Below are positions 11,154-19,464 of a stretch of 64,000 bases of DNA, piece by piece. A program made the translations under genes and the position numbers. Source of the DNA: Halomonas heilongjiangensis (GTDB taxonomy: Bacteria > Pseudomonadota > Gammaproteobacteria > Pseudomonadales > Halomonadaceae); the NCBI RefSeq assembly GCF_002879645.1, contig NZ_PNRE01000003.1, positions 1 through 64,000 on the forward strand, given 5' to 3'. The stretch's first letter is position 1, and each line of letters begins with the position of its first letter. The notes below the pieces were generated by a model, which saw only the letters and a program-made list of their open reading frames with translations, made no database searches and was not told where the DNA came from.

Positions 11154-12092
11154 TCAGTCGGCGGCCAGGGATGTGCCGAGCGTGGTGGCGTTGTGGCGCA
11201 TCAGCTCCACATAACTGGATGCCGGACCGTCTGGCGCGGAGAGCGCATCCGAAAAGAGCGTGCCGCCGAGCGTCAGGCCGGCTTCGGTGGCGATCTGCTC
11301 GACCAGGCGGGGATCGGAGATGTTCTCGGCGAACGCGCCGGCGGCGCGCTGCTCGCGGATGTCGTCGATGAGGCTGGCGACATCCGCGGCGGAGGCTTCC
11401 GCCTCCGTGGAGATGCCCTGGGGGGCGAGGAAGGTCACGCCGTAGGCGTCTTCGAAGTAGCGAAAGGCATGATGGGCGACCACGGCCCCGCGACGCTCCT
11501 CGGGGATGGCGGCGATGGTCTGGCCGACCTCCTCGTGAAGCGCGTCCAGCTCTTCGAGATAGGCGCGTGCGTTCCGGGTGTAGCCGGGGCAGCCGCTGTC
11601 GTCCGCTTCGCAGAAGGCGCTGGCGATGTTCTCGACGTAGACCTTGGCGTTGGCCACCGATTGCCAGGCGTGGGGGTCAAAGGAGGCTTCGTGGAACACG
11701 GCGCGGTCACCGTGGAAGTGATAGTGGCCGCCCAGCGGGTCGCGCAGGATGTCGGCACCCTCGGTCAATTCGACGACCCGGGCCGCGGTGTCGCTCGCCT
11801 CGATGAGCCGACTGAGAAAGCCTTCGAACATCAGCCCGTTCGCCAGCACGACGTCTGCCTGGGCAAGCGCGATCGCATCGGCGGGCCTGGGTTCGTAAAC
11901 GTGGACGTCGGCGTTCGGCCCGACCAGGGTGCGCAGCTCGATCCGTTCCCCGCCGACCTGCCGGGCGAAGTCGCCGATGATCGAGAAGGTCGCTACGACC
12001 TCGAGCTTCTCCTCGGCATGCAGCGCGGAAAGGGCCTGCAGCCAGAAGAGGGCCATGCCGGTGATGAGGGCGAGTTTCCACGCTCTGGGCAT
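11154..12092 (-). CDS. aztC: AztC-type periplasmic zinc-binding protein of an ABC transporter
   Basis: 312 residues, cluster A-I/ZnuA fold. The start at 12092 has AAAGGAA upstream and opens a signal peptide (MPRAWKLALITGMALFWLQA, cut near LHAEEK). The mature protein shows VVATFSIIGDFARQVGG, the first ligand His in DVHVYEPRP, a short His-rich loop (GGHYHFHGDRAVFHEASFDP), VVAHHAFRYFEDAYG, and a late Asp in FSDALSAPDGPASSY. These match AztC/ZnuA zinc ligands. The sequence continues open upstream of 12092, but the intergenic Zur-like box and signal peptide decide the start. It is first in an operon with aztD; the partner ABC subunits must be elsewhere. Confidence 0.88.
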   Translation of the reverse strand: MPRAWKLALITGMALFWLQALSALHAEEKLEVVATFSIIGDFARQVGGERIELRTLVGPNADVHVYEPRPADAIALAQADVVLANGLMFEGFLSRLIEASDTAARVVELTEGADILRDPLGGHYHFHGDRAVFHEASFDPHAWQSVANAKVYVENIASAFCEADDSGCPGYTRNARAYLEELDALHEEVGQTIAAIPEERRGAVVAHHAFRYFEDAYGVTFLAPQGISTEAEASAADVASLIDDIREQRAAGAFAENISDPRLVEQIATEAGLTLGGTLFSDALSAPDGPASSYVELMRHNATTLGTSLAAD

Positions 12093-12210
12093 ACGTTCGT
12101 TCCTTTGTTCTAGCGGTTCCAGCGGGTTGCCACGTATGGCGAACTGCTGCATGAGGCGGGCGGATGGAGAGCTAGCGCAGCGCTTGGCCGTTCGGTGCGT
12201 TTCGCATCCT

Positions 12211-12229
12211 TTTGTTATGTTATAACATA
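12211..12229. promoter_or_regulatory. Zur-box-like operator shared by aztC and the COG0523 gene
   Basis: TTTGTTAT (12211-12218), spacer GTT, ATAACATA (12222-12229): 13 of 16 arm positions match AATGTTAT-N3-ATAACATT and the inner TGTTAT / ATAACA arms are perfect. It overlaps a 14-bp perfect palindrome TATGTTATAACATA (12216-12229). It lies between divergent aztC (start 12092) and the GTPase gene (start 12372), so one operator could serve both. Confidence 0.75.
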
Positions 12230-12371
12230 TGATATATGAGGGCAACGCGACCCCCACATGCCTATGCCATGACACCCGCCCCCACCCACCACCCAACGGC
12301 GGGGCAATGAACGAAGACAATGAACGAAGACATAGCCCGACAAATCACACTGACCCGTTACGGTGCTTCGT

Positions 12372-13454
12372 ATGAGCCCTGATGCCAAAGACCTGATTCC
12401 CGTTACCGTACTGACCGGCTTTCTCGGCAGCGGCAAGACCACGCTGCTCAATCGCCTGGTGCGTCAGCCCGCCATGAAGGATGCGCTGGTGGTGATCAAC
12501 GAATTCGGCGATATCGGGTTGGACCACCGGCTGGTCGCCGAGAGCGACGAGCATACCGTCGTGGAAATGAGCAGCGGCTGCCTGTGCTGCACCATCCGCG
12601 GTGACTTCAGCCGAACCGTGCAGAAGGCCTGCGAGGCGCTCGAGCGGGGTGGCGGCGAGCCCTTCTCGCGAGTGATCATCGAGACCACCGGGCTGGCCGA
12701 CCCGGCACCCATCCTGCACACCCTGATGACCGATTACTGGCTGGCGGACCAGCTTTACCTGGATGGTGTGATCTGCCTGGTGGATGCCGCCAGCGGTCTC
12801 TCGACCCTGAACGCCCATCGTGAATCGCAGCGGCAGGTGGCCGTCGCCGACCGCTTGCTGATCACCAAGACGGACCTGGTGGACGAGGTGCGGCTTTCTC
12901 GGCTCGCCAGTCATCTGGCAACGATCAACCCGGCCGCCGAGCAGCTGCAGGTGCGCCATGGTGAGCTTGACGCCGAGCATCTCACCGATGGCGGCTTGCC
13001 CATGCACGGTCAGCGCGCCGATCGCTGGCTGCACGCCGCTTCCTACGCACAGGTCTCACCCGCCGCGGGTCTGGCGCCTTCGGCTCCCGGCTCCCTGGTC
13101 TCGATGCTGGCGCCTGCCTCCGGCCCGGCGCTTACCCGGCACGGCGAACAGATTCGTTCATTCTGCTTCACCGTGGAGGAGCCTATCGTGCCCGAGGTCC
13201 TGGAGGAGTGGCTGGATCTGCTGATGTCGCTGCTGGGGGAAAGGATCCTGCGGGTGAAGGCCATCGTGAAGATTGCCGGGCGGGAGCAGCCGCTTGCCTT
13301 GCACGGTGTACAGCACATCTTTCATCCCCCCGAGCCGTTGCCCGTCGAGGCCTGCAGCGATGGTGTCTCGCGTTTCGTGTTCATTACCAACGGGGTGGCG
13401 CCCGAGGCGGTCACGCGGTTGTTCGACTACTTCCAGCCTGCGCAAGCCTCCTGA
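12372..13454 (+). CDS. COG0523 (CobW/YjiA/ZigA-type) GTP-dependent metallochaperone
   Basis: 360 residues. The P-loop GFLGSGKTT is at 16-24, the COG0523 metal motif GCLCC ends at residue 73, [10 protein letters not shown] marks the Walker B/switch region and ITKTDLVD the guanine-specificity motif. The C-terminal CobW domain holds [18 protein letters not shown]. Members that share Zur control act in zinc allocation to essential enzymes during starvation; the Zur-like box at 12211 and neighbouring zinc genes support that role here (inference). The ATG at 12372 is preferred over a GTG at 12363; no clear ribosome binding site is seen for either. It ends just before the convergent HxlR gene. Confidence 0.88.
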   Translation: MSPDAKDLIPVTVLTGFLGSGKTTLLNRLVRQPAMKDALVVINEFGDIGLDHRLVAESDEHTVVEMSSGCLCCTIRGDFSRTVQKACEALERGGGEPFSRVIIETTGLADPAPILHTLMTDYWLADQLYLDGVICLVDAASGLSTLNAHRESQRQVAVADRLLITKTDLVDEVRLSRLASHLATINPAAEQLQVRHGELDAEHLTDGGLPMHGQRADRWLHAASYAQVSPAAGLAPSAPGSLVSMLAPASGPALTRHGEQIRSFCFTVEEPIVPEVLEEWLDLLMSLLGERILRVKAIVKIAGREQPLALHGVQHIFHPPEPLPVEACSDGVSRFVFITNGVAPEAVTRLFDYFQPAQAS

Positions 13455-13455
13455 T

Positions 13456-13827
13456 TCACTCGCCACCCCGATAACGCCTCCGCGCCTCGGCGATGGTGCG
13501 GTGGTGGGCGTCGGCCCAGGTCACCAGGGCTTGCATCGGCTCGAGGAAGGAGTGGCCGAGCTCGGTGAGGCGGTACTCCACGCGCGGCGGCACTTCCGGA
13601 TAGACCGTGCGGGTGATGAAGCCATCCTGTTCCAGGTGCTTGAGGGTGCGCGAGAGCATCTGCTTGGAGATGTCGCCGATCTCGCGCATCAGCGCGTTGA
13701 AGCGCTTGGTGCCGGGCTGCAGGGTGAGGAGGATGAGCACGCTCCATTGATCGCCGATGCGGTCGAGCACGTCGCGGATCGGGCAGGGGTGATCGAACTC
13801 GATGCTCTCGGGTTGTGGTTGTGGCAT
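13456..13827 (-). CDS. HxlR-family transcriptional regulator
   Basis: 123 residues. Typical HxlR winged helix: [40 protein letters not shown] (recognition region) and [13 protein letters not shown] (wing). One Cys near the N-terminus lies where redox- or electrophile-sensing family members carry theirs. It is divergent from a predicted NAD(P)-binding reductase, the usual target arrangement, with two palindromes in the shared 148-bp spacer. Strand-adjacent GTPase gene ends 1 bp away on the other strand and is probably unrelated. Confidence 0.9.
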   Translation of the reverse strand: MPQPQPESIEFDHPCPIRDVLDRIGDQWSVLILLTLQPGTKRFNALMREIGDISKQMLSRTLKHLEQDGFITRTVYPEVPPRVEYRLTELGHSFLEPMQALVTWADAHHRTIAEARRRYRGGE

Positions 13828-13884
13828 GGCGGGCTCCTTGGGCGCTCATGGGTCAGGGCGGTGTGACCGGGTCGCATGGCGGTG

Positions 13885-13908
13885 ACTTCTTGCGCAGGGG
13901 CAAGAAGT
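13885..13908. promoter_or_regulatory. Palindrome, candidate HxlR operator
   Basis: Perfect 9-bp arms ACTTCTTGC and GCAAGAAGT around GCAGGG, located in the HxlR/reductase divergent promoter. HxlR-family operators known from Bacillus contain TACTT-type half sites, and this arm contains ACTT. Regulator binding is inferred. Confidence 0.5.
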
Positions 13909-13926
13909 ACCATAGTTTGCCGCTTG

Positions 13927-13943
13927 GGTCTATTTAGTAGACC
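13927..13943. promoter_or_regulatory. Second palindrome in HxlR/reductase spacer
   Basis: Arms GGTCTA (13927-13932) and TAGACC (13938-13943) with spacer TTTAG, 33 bp before the reductase start. It could be a second operator or overlap the reductase -10 region. Confidence 0.45.
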
Positions 13944-13975
13944 AGGTCTCGAATGCAAACCAAGGAGTCTCAGTC

Positions 13976-14587
13976 ATGGCCAACGTCGCTCTTATCGGCG
14001 CCTCCGGCAACGCCGGTTCCCGCACCCTCAAGGAACTCTCCGACCGCGGTCACACGGTGACCGCCATCGCCCGGCATCCCGACAGGATCGCCACCCTGCC
14101 CGGGGTAACGGCCCGCCCGGGGGATGCCAACGACCGGGCGGAGTTGGCCGACACCCTGCGCGGCCACGATGCGGTGATCAGCGCGGTGCACTTTTCCGCC
14201 AGCGATGCCGATACCCTGGTCGGCGCGGTACGCGATGCGGGGGTGAGGCGTTACCTGGTGGTGGGCGGGGCCGGCAGCCTGGAAGTCGCGCCCGGCCAGC
14301 GCCTGATCGACCAGCCGGAGTTTCCCGCCGAGTACAAGGCGGAAGCGAGCGCAGGCGTGGTCTTCCTGGAGCGGCTGAGAACGGTCGAGGATCTCGACTG
14401 GACCTTCCTGTCACCCTCGGCGCTGTTCATCCCGGGGGAGCGTACCGGCACGTTCCGCCTCGGCAAGGAGATGCTGCTGAGCAACGAGCACGGCTCCAGC
14501 ATCTCCTTCGAGGACTACGCCATCGCCCTGGTCGACGAGCTCGAGCGGCCCGCTCACGTGCGGCAGCGCTTCACCGTGGGCTATTGA
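13976..14587 (+). CDS. NAD(P)-binding epimerase/reductase (NmrA/YwnB-like)
   Basis: 203 residues. Rossmann fingerprint GASGNAGSRTLKELSDRGH at 8-26, then VTAIARHPDRIATLPGV and RPGDANDRAELADTLRGHD. The short length and LVVGGAGSLEVAPG segment place it with YwnB/YhfK-type NAD(P)H-binding proteins, atypical short-chain dehydrogenases lacking the YxxxK active site, often responsive to electrophiles or redox stress. AAGGAG sits upstream of the start. It is divergent from the HxlR gene, which probably regulates it. Substrate unknown. Confidence 0.85.
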   Translation: MANVALIGASGNAGSRTLKELSDRGHTVTAIARHPDRIATLPGVTARPGDANDRAELADTLRGHDAVISAVHFSASDADTLVGAVRDAGVRRYLVVGGAGSLEVAPGQRLIDQPEFPAEYKAEASAGVVFLERLRTVEDLDWTFLSPSALFIPGERTGTFRLGKEMLLSNEHGSSISFEDYAIALVDELERPAHVRQRFTVGY

Positions 14588-14617
14588 TCCCCGCCGAGGG
14601 CCGCGCCGGCCGCTGCT

Positions 14618-14635
14618 CGGGCACGCGGGTGCCCG
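14618..14635 (+). terminator. Hairpin after the YwnB-like gene
   Basis: Perfect 7-bp stem CGGGCAC / GTGCCCG, loop GCGG, 31 bp past the stop. No T tract follows, so it may be a processing or weak terminator hairpin. Confidence 0.4.
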
Positions 14636-14764
14636 GGGCGGCGCTTGGCCGCCTCGAGTCGCGGCCGAAACATTATCAGGCTATCGTTTGTCTGACTGAA
14701 CGGAGAGGGCCCATCCGACATGAAGCTCGGCATGGGTCCGCGTCACTACCTTGAAGGAGCTGTC

Positions 14765-15640
14765 ATGAGTCAAGCGACCGACTACACCCCGCCGCGGGTC
14801 TGGACCTGGGACAAGGCGAACGGCGGGGACTTCGCCAGCATCAACCGGCCCATCGCCGGCCCCATCCACGACAAGGCGCTGCCGGTGGGCGAGCACCCCT
14901 TCCAGCTCTATTCGCTGGCCACGCCCAACGGGGTGAAGGTCACGGTGATGCTGGAGGAGCTGCTGGCGCTGGGCTACCAGGACGCCGAGTACGACGCCTG
15001 GTTGATCCGCATCGGCGAGGGCGACCAGTTCGGCAGCGGCTTCGTCGCGATCAACCCCAACTCGAAGATCCCGGCCCTGGTCGACCGCAGCGCGTCCGAG
15101 CCGATTCGGGTCTTCGAGTCGGGTTCGATCCTGCTCTACCTCGCCGAGAGGTTCGGGGAGTTCCTGCCGGGGAGCCTGACCGGGCGCACCGAGACCCTGA
15201 ACTGGCTGTTCTGGCAGATGGGCAGCGCGCCCTTCCTGGGCGGCGGCTTCGGTCACTTCTACGCCTATGCGCCCGAGAAGCTCGAGTACGCCATCGACCG
15301 CTACGCCATGGAGGCCAAGCGCCAGCTCGACGTGCTCGACCGCCGCCTGGCCGAGACCCGCTACCTGGGGGGCGACGACTACAGCATCGCCGATATCGCC
15401 ACCTGGCCCTGGTACGGCCAGCTGGCGCTGGGCCGGCTCTACGACGCCGGCGAGTTCCTGCAGGTGCAGGAGTACGCGCACGTGCAGCGCTGGGCGAAAG
15501 AGATCGATGCCCGCCCGGCGGTGCAGCGTGGGCGCATGGTCAACCGCACCTTCGGGGAACCCTCGATGCAGCTCCACGAGCGCCACGACACCGACGACTT
15601 CGAGACGAAGACCCAGGACAAGCGAGGGGTGACGGCTTGA
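14765..15640 (+). CDS. yghU: YghU-type glutathione S-transferase / disulfide-bond oxidoreductase
   Basis: 291 residues. The N-terminal thioredoxin fold carries SLATPNGVKVTVMLEELLAL, with Thr-Pro-Asn in place of a catalytic Cys or Ser as in YghU, then INPNSKIPALVDRS and RVFESGSILLYLAE for glutathione contacts. The helical C-terminal domain includes GGDDYSIADIATWPWYG. E. coli YghU binds two glutathiones and reduces disulfides. The start at 14765 is set by AAGGAG 7 nt upstream and alignment to the family N-terminus (YTPPRVWTWDKANGG). Stands alone. Confidence 0.93.
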   Translation: MSQATDYTPPRVWTWDKANGGDFASINRPIAGPIHDKALPVGEHPFQLYSLATPNGVKVTVMLEELLALGYQDAEYDAWLIRIGEGDQFGSGFVAINPNSKIPALVDRSASEPIRVFESGSILLYLAERFGEFLPGSLTGRTETLNWLFWQMGSAPFLGGGFGHFYAYAPEKLEYAIDRYAMEAKRQLDVLDRRLAETRYLGGDDYSIADIATWPWYGQLALGRLYDAGEFLQVQEYAHVQRWAKEIDARPAVQRGRMVNRTFGEPSMQLHERHDTDDFETKTQDKRGVTA

Positions 15641-15666
15641 ACCGGGGACGCGCTCCGGAGGCAACC

Positions 15667-15683
15667 TGTAAGGAATTCTTACA
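15667..15683. promoter_or_regulatory. Short palindrome in yghU-ycaQ gap
   Basis: TGTAAG and CTTACA arms around GAATT. The 273-bp gap otherwise shows no gene; a second weak inverted repeat (GCAGGT...ACCTGC) lies near 15700-15723. Function unknown; could be operator or chance. Confidence 0.3.
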
Positions 15684-15913
15684 AGTTCGTCAGGAGGGGA
15701 GCAGGTAGGTCTCGAGGACCTGCGGGGCTGGAAGCCTTGGAGCAGCAGGTCAAGCAGGATAAGAAGCGATAAACAGGAGCACTGATCGGCCAGCATTGGT
15801 TGAGCACACCTTGCTCGCCCTGATCGTGATGTGTGTGGGGGAGCCCTGCCGGATGTCGGGCAAACCGGAACGGTTCACCTAAGATGGGGGATGCCCCGGG
15901 ACAAGGATTGCCG

Positions 15914-17125
15914 ATGACCGCCCAACAAGGCCTCACCCTGGCTCGTGCCGATGCCCGCCGCCTGCTGGTGCGCTATCACTTCCGACAGGCGCCGCTGGCG
16001 ACCGTCGTGCGTCGCCTGGGGACCATTCAGTTCGATCCCCTGGCGCCGGTCGGTACCAACCCGGACCTGGTCCTGCAGTCCCGTGTGCCCGGCTACCGGC
16101 GGGGTGACTGGCTGCATGCGGCCTATGGTCAGCGGCTGCTGGTCGATGGCTGGGACAAGCAGGCCAGCCTGATCCAGCCCGGGGAGTGGTGGGCCCAGGC
16201 GCCGTTCCATCGCTGGTTCGCCCGGCGCTGGCGACAGCGTGGCGTGGATGTCGAGTCCCCGGAAGCCCTCGCCCTGGTCGACCAGGTCGAACGCCATGGC
16301 CCCGCCACCAGCCTCGAGCTCGGCGATCAACGGGCCGACCCTGCATTGCGCGGCAGTTGGTACGGACCCAAGCGCTCGCGTCATCTGCTCAAGGCGCTAT
16401 GGGACACCGGGCGCTTGATGACGCACCATCGAGTGGGCGGTCGCCATGCCTACGACTTGCCCGAACGCGTGCTGCCCCGGGGCGCGAGCGTGCCGGACGC
16501 CACGCAGGACGATGCCCTGCAACGGCTGGTGGTCCGTCGCGTGCAGGCCGCTGGCTTGCTGCGTCCCACTGCCGATGCCGCCGTCTGGTTGCTGCCCTGC
16601 CCGCGCGCGGAGCGGGATCGAATCGCCGCACGGGCCATCGCCAGGGGAGAGTTGATCGAGCTCGACGTGGAAGGCACGGGCTACTGGACCACGCCTGAGG
16701 CACTCTCGGTCCTGGAGGAGGCCCCCGACTCGGCCGGTTCCACGAGTCAGGGAATGCGTTTTCTCGCCCCGCTGGATCCGCTGATATGGGACCGCGGTGG
16801 CGTTGCCCGGGTCTTCGGTTTCGATTACGTCTGGGAGGTCTACAAGCCCCTGGCCCAGCGGCGCTGGGGGTACTATGTGCTGCCGGTGCTGTGGGGCGAG
16901 CGCTTCATTGCTCGCTTCGACGCCAAGTGCCAGCAGGGCACCTTGACCCTCCTCGCCTGGCACTGGGAGCCCGACATCCATCCGGCCAGGCTTCCCGAGG
17001 GCCTGCCCGAGGCCCTTCAGCAGACCGCCCGTGAGTTTCTCGATTACCTCGGCGCTACCCGTCTCGTCCTGCCCAGGGGCCTCGGTCGCGAGGCCCGATG
17101 CGCCTGGCAGCGGGCGGTCACATGA
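15914..17125 (+). CDS. ycaQ: YcaQ/AlkX-like winged-helix DNA glycosylase
   Basis: 403 residues, helix-turn-helix 42 (DUF1006) family. LARADARRLLVRYHF begins the first winged helix, and LGTIQFDPLAPVGTNPDLVL contains the Q-phi-D catalytic motif (Q39-F-D41) of the YcaQ/AlkX branch, which unhooks DNA interstrand crosslinks and N7-alkylguanine; the AlkZ branch has Q-phi-Q instead. The later RFLAPLDPLIWDRGGVARVF and WGYYVLPVLWGERFIARFDA are family signatures. The start is set by AAGGA. A repair role is from family knowledge. It is followed by a cluster of gene fragments. Confidence 0.88.
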   Translation: MTAQQGLTLARADARRLLVRYHFRQAPLATVVRRLGTIQFDPLAPVGTNPDLVLQSRVPGYRRGDWLHAAYGQRLLVDGWDKQASLIQPGEWWAQAPFHRWFARRWRQRGVDVESPEALALVDQVERHGPATSLELGDQRADPALRGSWYGPKRSRHLLKALWDTGRLMTHHRVGGRHAYDLPERVLPRGASVPDATQDDALQRLVVRRVQAAGLLRPTADAAVWLLPCPRAERDRIAARAIARGELIELDVEGTGYWTTPEALSVLEEAPDSAGSTSQGMRFLAPLDPLIWDRGGVARVFGFDYVWEVYKPLAQRRWGYYVLPVLWGERFIARFDAKCQQGTLTLLAWHWEPDIHPARLPEGLPEALQQTAREFLDYLGATRLVLPRGLGREARCAWQRAVT

Positions 17126-17164
17126 ACCGACCCCATTGAGTAGTTGGCAAAGGACTGTTTCCCC

Positions 17165-17250
17165 ATGAAGCTCGATCTCTATCACCTCGACGCCTTCGCT
17201 CGGCGTCCCTTAAGGTGGGCGTCGACGAGGATCCCGTGACCGGCCCGCCG
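17165..17250 (+). pseudogene. phzF-family remnant with internal deletion
   Basis: MKLDLYHLDAFARRPL is a typical PhzF N-terminus. It is followed at once, after a frameshift, by GVDEDPVTGP, which resembles the PhzF C-terminal motif EDPATG/EDPVTGSA normally about 200 residues further on. The middle of the gene is missing. An intact PhzF-family gene lies at 41334. Confidence 0.7.
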
Positions 17251-17288
17251 GTTGAGGTGGGCCCAATGGGGGAGCATGCAACGAGGAG

Positions 17289-17308
17289 GGGCCCGGTTAC
17301 CCGGGCCC
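17289..17308. terminator. Hairpin between gene remnants
   Basis: Perfect 8-bp stem GGGCCCGG / CCGGGCCC with loop TTAC. It lies between the phzF remnant and the methyltransferase-like remnant; probably the terminator once shared by their ancestors. Confidence 0.5.
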
Positions 17309-17324
17309 GCGCCTCCGGCCTCGT

Positions 17325-17375
17325 CAGCGGCGCGCTTCGAGGATCAGGTTGAAGGGCGTTTCGGCCGCGTTGCGC
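17325..17375 (-). pseudogene. C-terminal scrap of a SAM methyltransferase-like gene
   Basis: On the minus strand the last codons read NAAETPFNLILEARR then stop. This ending is familiar from class I SAM-dependent methyltransferases, but only about 16 codons remain before the sequence turns into the araC remnant. The identification rests on this short motif alone. Confidence 0.4.
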
Positions 17376-17560
17376 CTGCGCATCGAAGACGCCAAGCGCC
17401 GGCTCGAGCGACCGAGGCCTCGGTCGAAGAGATCAGCTGGCGGGTCGGCTACGAGGACTCGGCCTTCATCCGGCGGCTGTTCAAGCGCACCACCGGCCTC
17501 AACCCGAGCGCCTATCGCCGGCGCTTTCGCATCCCCGACTTCGCTCGGTCGTCGCACTGA
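17374..17560 (+). pseudogene. AraC-family regulator remnant (C-terminal HTH, frameshifted)
   Basis: LRLRIEDAKRRLER continues, after a frame change near 17408, as TEASVEEISWRVGYEDSAF and RRLFKRTTGLNPSAYRRRF, the second helix-turn-helix of GlxA-type AraC regulators. The N-terminal domain and start are absent and the frameshift separates the two helices' frames, so this is a dead fragment. From 17561 to 17813 I see no gene. Confidence 0.75.
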
Positions 17561-17813
17561 GTCGAGGCCAACCGGCTCGCGCTTCCGCCGTCCTTCACGC
17601 CGGTGCCAGCCAGTACCGGTTTTTCTCAGGCACCGTTGTGACCCATGGGAAAGACGCGATTGCGATCCCCAGCGATTCGCCGCAAAGTGACCCGGTAGTG
17701 GCAAGAGGTTGGCCCGCCCTGGGGGCTGGATGGCAGGGGGATGGTGTTCGACATCCCGGGGTGTCGAGAAGAGTTGTCGAGAAGGGTTGTCGAGAACCGA
17801 GCAAGGGAATGAC

Positions 17814-18785
17814 ATGACTTCGATCCGTCGTCAGCTGGTCGCTTTGATCGAGCGGGGCGCCATACCGGACGAGCAGGTGGAACGCGCCGTCCGGCTCTCC
17901 GGGCTCCATCCCACGGGCCGGGCCTGGTCCGTGTTCCTGGATCGGCTGCTGTTGTGGCTCGGCTGCCTGGCGCTGGCCTTCGCGGTGCTGTTCCTCATCG
18001 CCTACAACTGGTCCGAGATGGGTCGCTTGTTGCGCCTCGGGCTGGTGGAGGCGGCGCTGGTGCTGGCCGTTGCCGTTTACTGGATTGTCGACGGGCGCGG
18101 GATGATGGGCCATGCCGTTCTGACGGCGGCGGCGCTGCTGCTGGGGGTGCTGCTGGCGCTGTTCGGCCAGGTGTACCAGACCGGCGCCGACCCCTGGCAG
18201 CTGTTCTTCACCTGGGCGCTGCTGATGCTGCCCTGGGTGCTGGTCGCCCGCTTCGACGTGCTCTGGGTACTGTGGCTGGGGCTGCTCGACCTCGCCGTGC
18301 TGCTCTATTTCCGCACCTGGGGCGGGCCATTGGATGCCTGGGTCGCGGGCGATGCCTCCGCCCTGTGGGGGCTGTTCCTGCTCAACACCCTGGCGCTGGT
18401 CGCGTGGGAGCTGGGGGCGCGGCGCTGGCGTTGGCTCGCGGCCGGGTGGCCCGTCCGCCTGCTGGCGCTGGGCAGCGGCATCCCGATCACGCTGCTGGTG
18501 ATGACGTTCATCCTCGACGAGCGGGCGGCCTTCTCGCCGTCGCTGCTGGCGTATGCCCTGTGGCTGATGGCGCTCTACGCCGTCTACCGCCACTGGAAAC
18601 CCGACCTGTTCATGCTGGCGGGGGGCTGCCTGTCGGCGATTGTCGTGACGACGCTTTTCCTCGCCAGGCACCTGTTCTGGCAAGCCGAGGCGGCCGGTTT
18701 CCTGTTGATGTCCCTGGCGGTATTGGGCTTGGGCGCCGCGGCGGTGTTCTGGCTCAAGCGGCTCCACGCGGAGATGGAATCATGA
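17814..18785 (+). CDS. DUF2157 multi-pass membrane protein
   Basis: 323 residues. A short soluble N-terminus (IRRQLVALIERGAIPDEQVE) is followed by about ten hydrophobic helices, beginning LLLWLGCLALAFAVLFLIAY with the family signature YNWSEMGRLLRLGLVE. DUF2157 genes usually precede DUF4401 and GDYXXLXY genes; those two are here at 21421 and 22515, so the operon has been split. The 3' end still carries GGAGATGG upstream of an ATG overlapping the stop (ATGA at 18782), the coupling site where the next gene would start, but now it opens only a 22-codon frame. AAGGGAA precedes the start. Function unknown. Confidence 0.87.
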   Translation: MTSIRRQLVALIERGAIPDEQVERAVRLSGLHPTGRAWSVFLDRLLLWLGCLALAFAVLFLIAYNWSEMGRLLRLGLVEAALVLAVAVYWIVDGRGMMGHAVLTAAALLLGVLLALFGQVYQTGADPWQLFFTWALLMLPWVLVARFDVLWVLWLGLLDLAVLLYFRTWGGPLDAWVAGDASALWGLFLLNTLALVAWELGARRWRWLAAGWPVRLLALGSGIPITLLVMTFILDERAAFSPSLLAYALWLMALYAVYRHWKPDLFMLAGGCLSAIVVTTLFLARHLFWQAEAAGFLLMSLAVLGLGAAAVFWLKRLHAEMES

Positions 18786-19460
18786 GCCGCTGCGTGCTAC
18801 CTCTGCGAGACGGCTCGGCCAGGCCGACGGCTGGCCAAGATACCCCATGATGTCCATGACCTCGTGGCGGCCCTGGCGTTCGAGTACCAGTGTCGGAAAC
18901 CCCGCCCCATCCACGCGGGCCAGCAGTTCCCGGCTGGCGCGGATATGTGTCCAGGTCGGCTCGCCCTGCTGTGTGGCGTAGGCCGCGTCGAAGGCGAACC
19001 CGTCGAGCCCGATATCCAACGCCAATGCGTGTAGCACCGCTGGGTCGGAGATGCGCCGCCCTTCGACGTAGTGGGCTGTCTGCAGGCGTGCCAGCAGATC
19101 AAGCCCCCGGCCGTCGATCTCGTCGGCCGCGAGCATGGCGGTGATCGGTGGCTCGGAATCGAACACCGCGCTTTGGTCGCAGAGCAGACCATCGCGATAG
19201 GCTTCTCCAAACGGTTGGCCGCTGAGCCGTGCGATCCGCCGGTCGTGCGGTTCCACCCTCTGGCGCAGCTGCGGCGTCACGGGGTGGCGGTTGGCGCCGG
19301 CCATCATGCCACCGGCATGAAACGCTACCGGCAGCGATTCGTGCGCCGCCTGGATCAACGGTGCGACGGCATAGCACCAGCCGCACAATGGATCGAGGAT
19401 GTAGTGCAGGGTTACCGCCCCGGCGTTGTCGGGGCGGAAAGAGGTTGCCTGGTCGTTCAT
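18780..19460 (-). CDS. DsbA-family (FrnE/COG3531-like) thioredoxin-fold protein
   Basis: 226 residues. Active-site motif CGWC (26-29) within LHYILDPLCGWCYAVAPLIQ, long helical insertion, and the cis-Pro loop DGAGFPTLVLER. No signal peptide is seen, so it is probably cytoplasmic, like FrnE-type disulfide isomerases or 2-hydroxychromene isomerase relatives. It starts 4 bp after the stop of the MBL-fold gene on the same strand, forming a two-gene operon divergent from a LysR regulator. Its stop overlaps the end of the DUF2157 gene, marking the left edge of the inserted cassette. Confidence 0.87.
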   Translation of the reverse strand: MNDQATSFRPDNAGAVTLHYILDPLCGWCYAVAPLIQAAHESLPVAFHAGGMMAGANRHPVTPQLRQRVEPHDRRIARLSGQPFGEAYRDGLLCDQSAVFDSEPPITAMLAADEIDGRGLDLLARLQTAHYVEGRRISDPAVLHALALDIGLDGFAFDAAYATQQGEPTWTHIRASRELLARVDGAGFPTLVLERQGRHEVMDIMGYLGQPSAWPSRLAEVARSGS

Positions 19461-19464
19461 GGGG

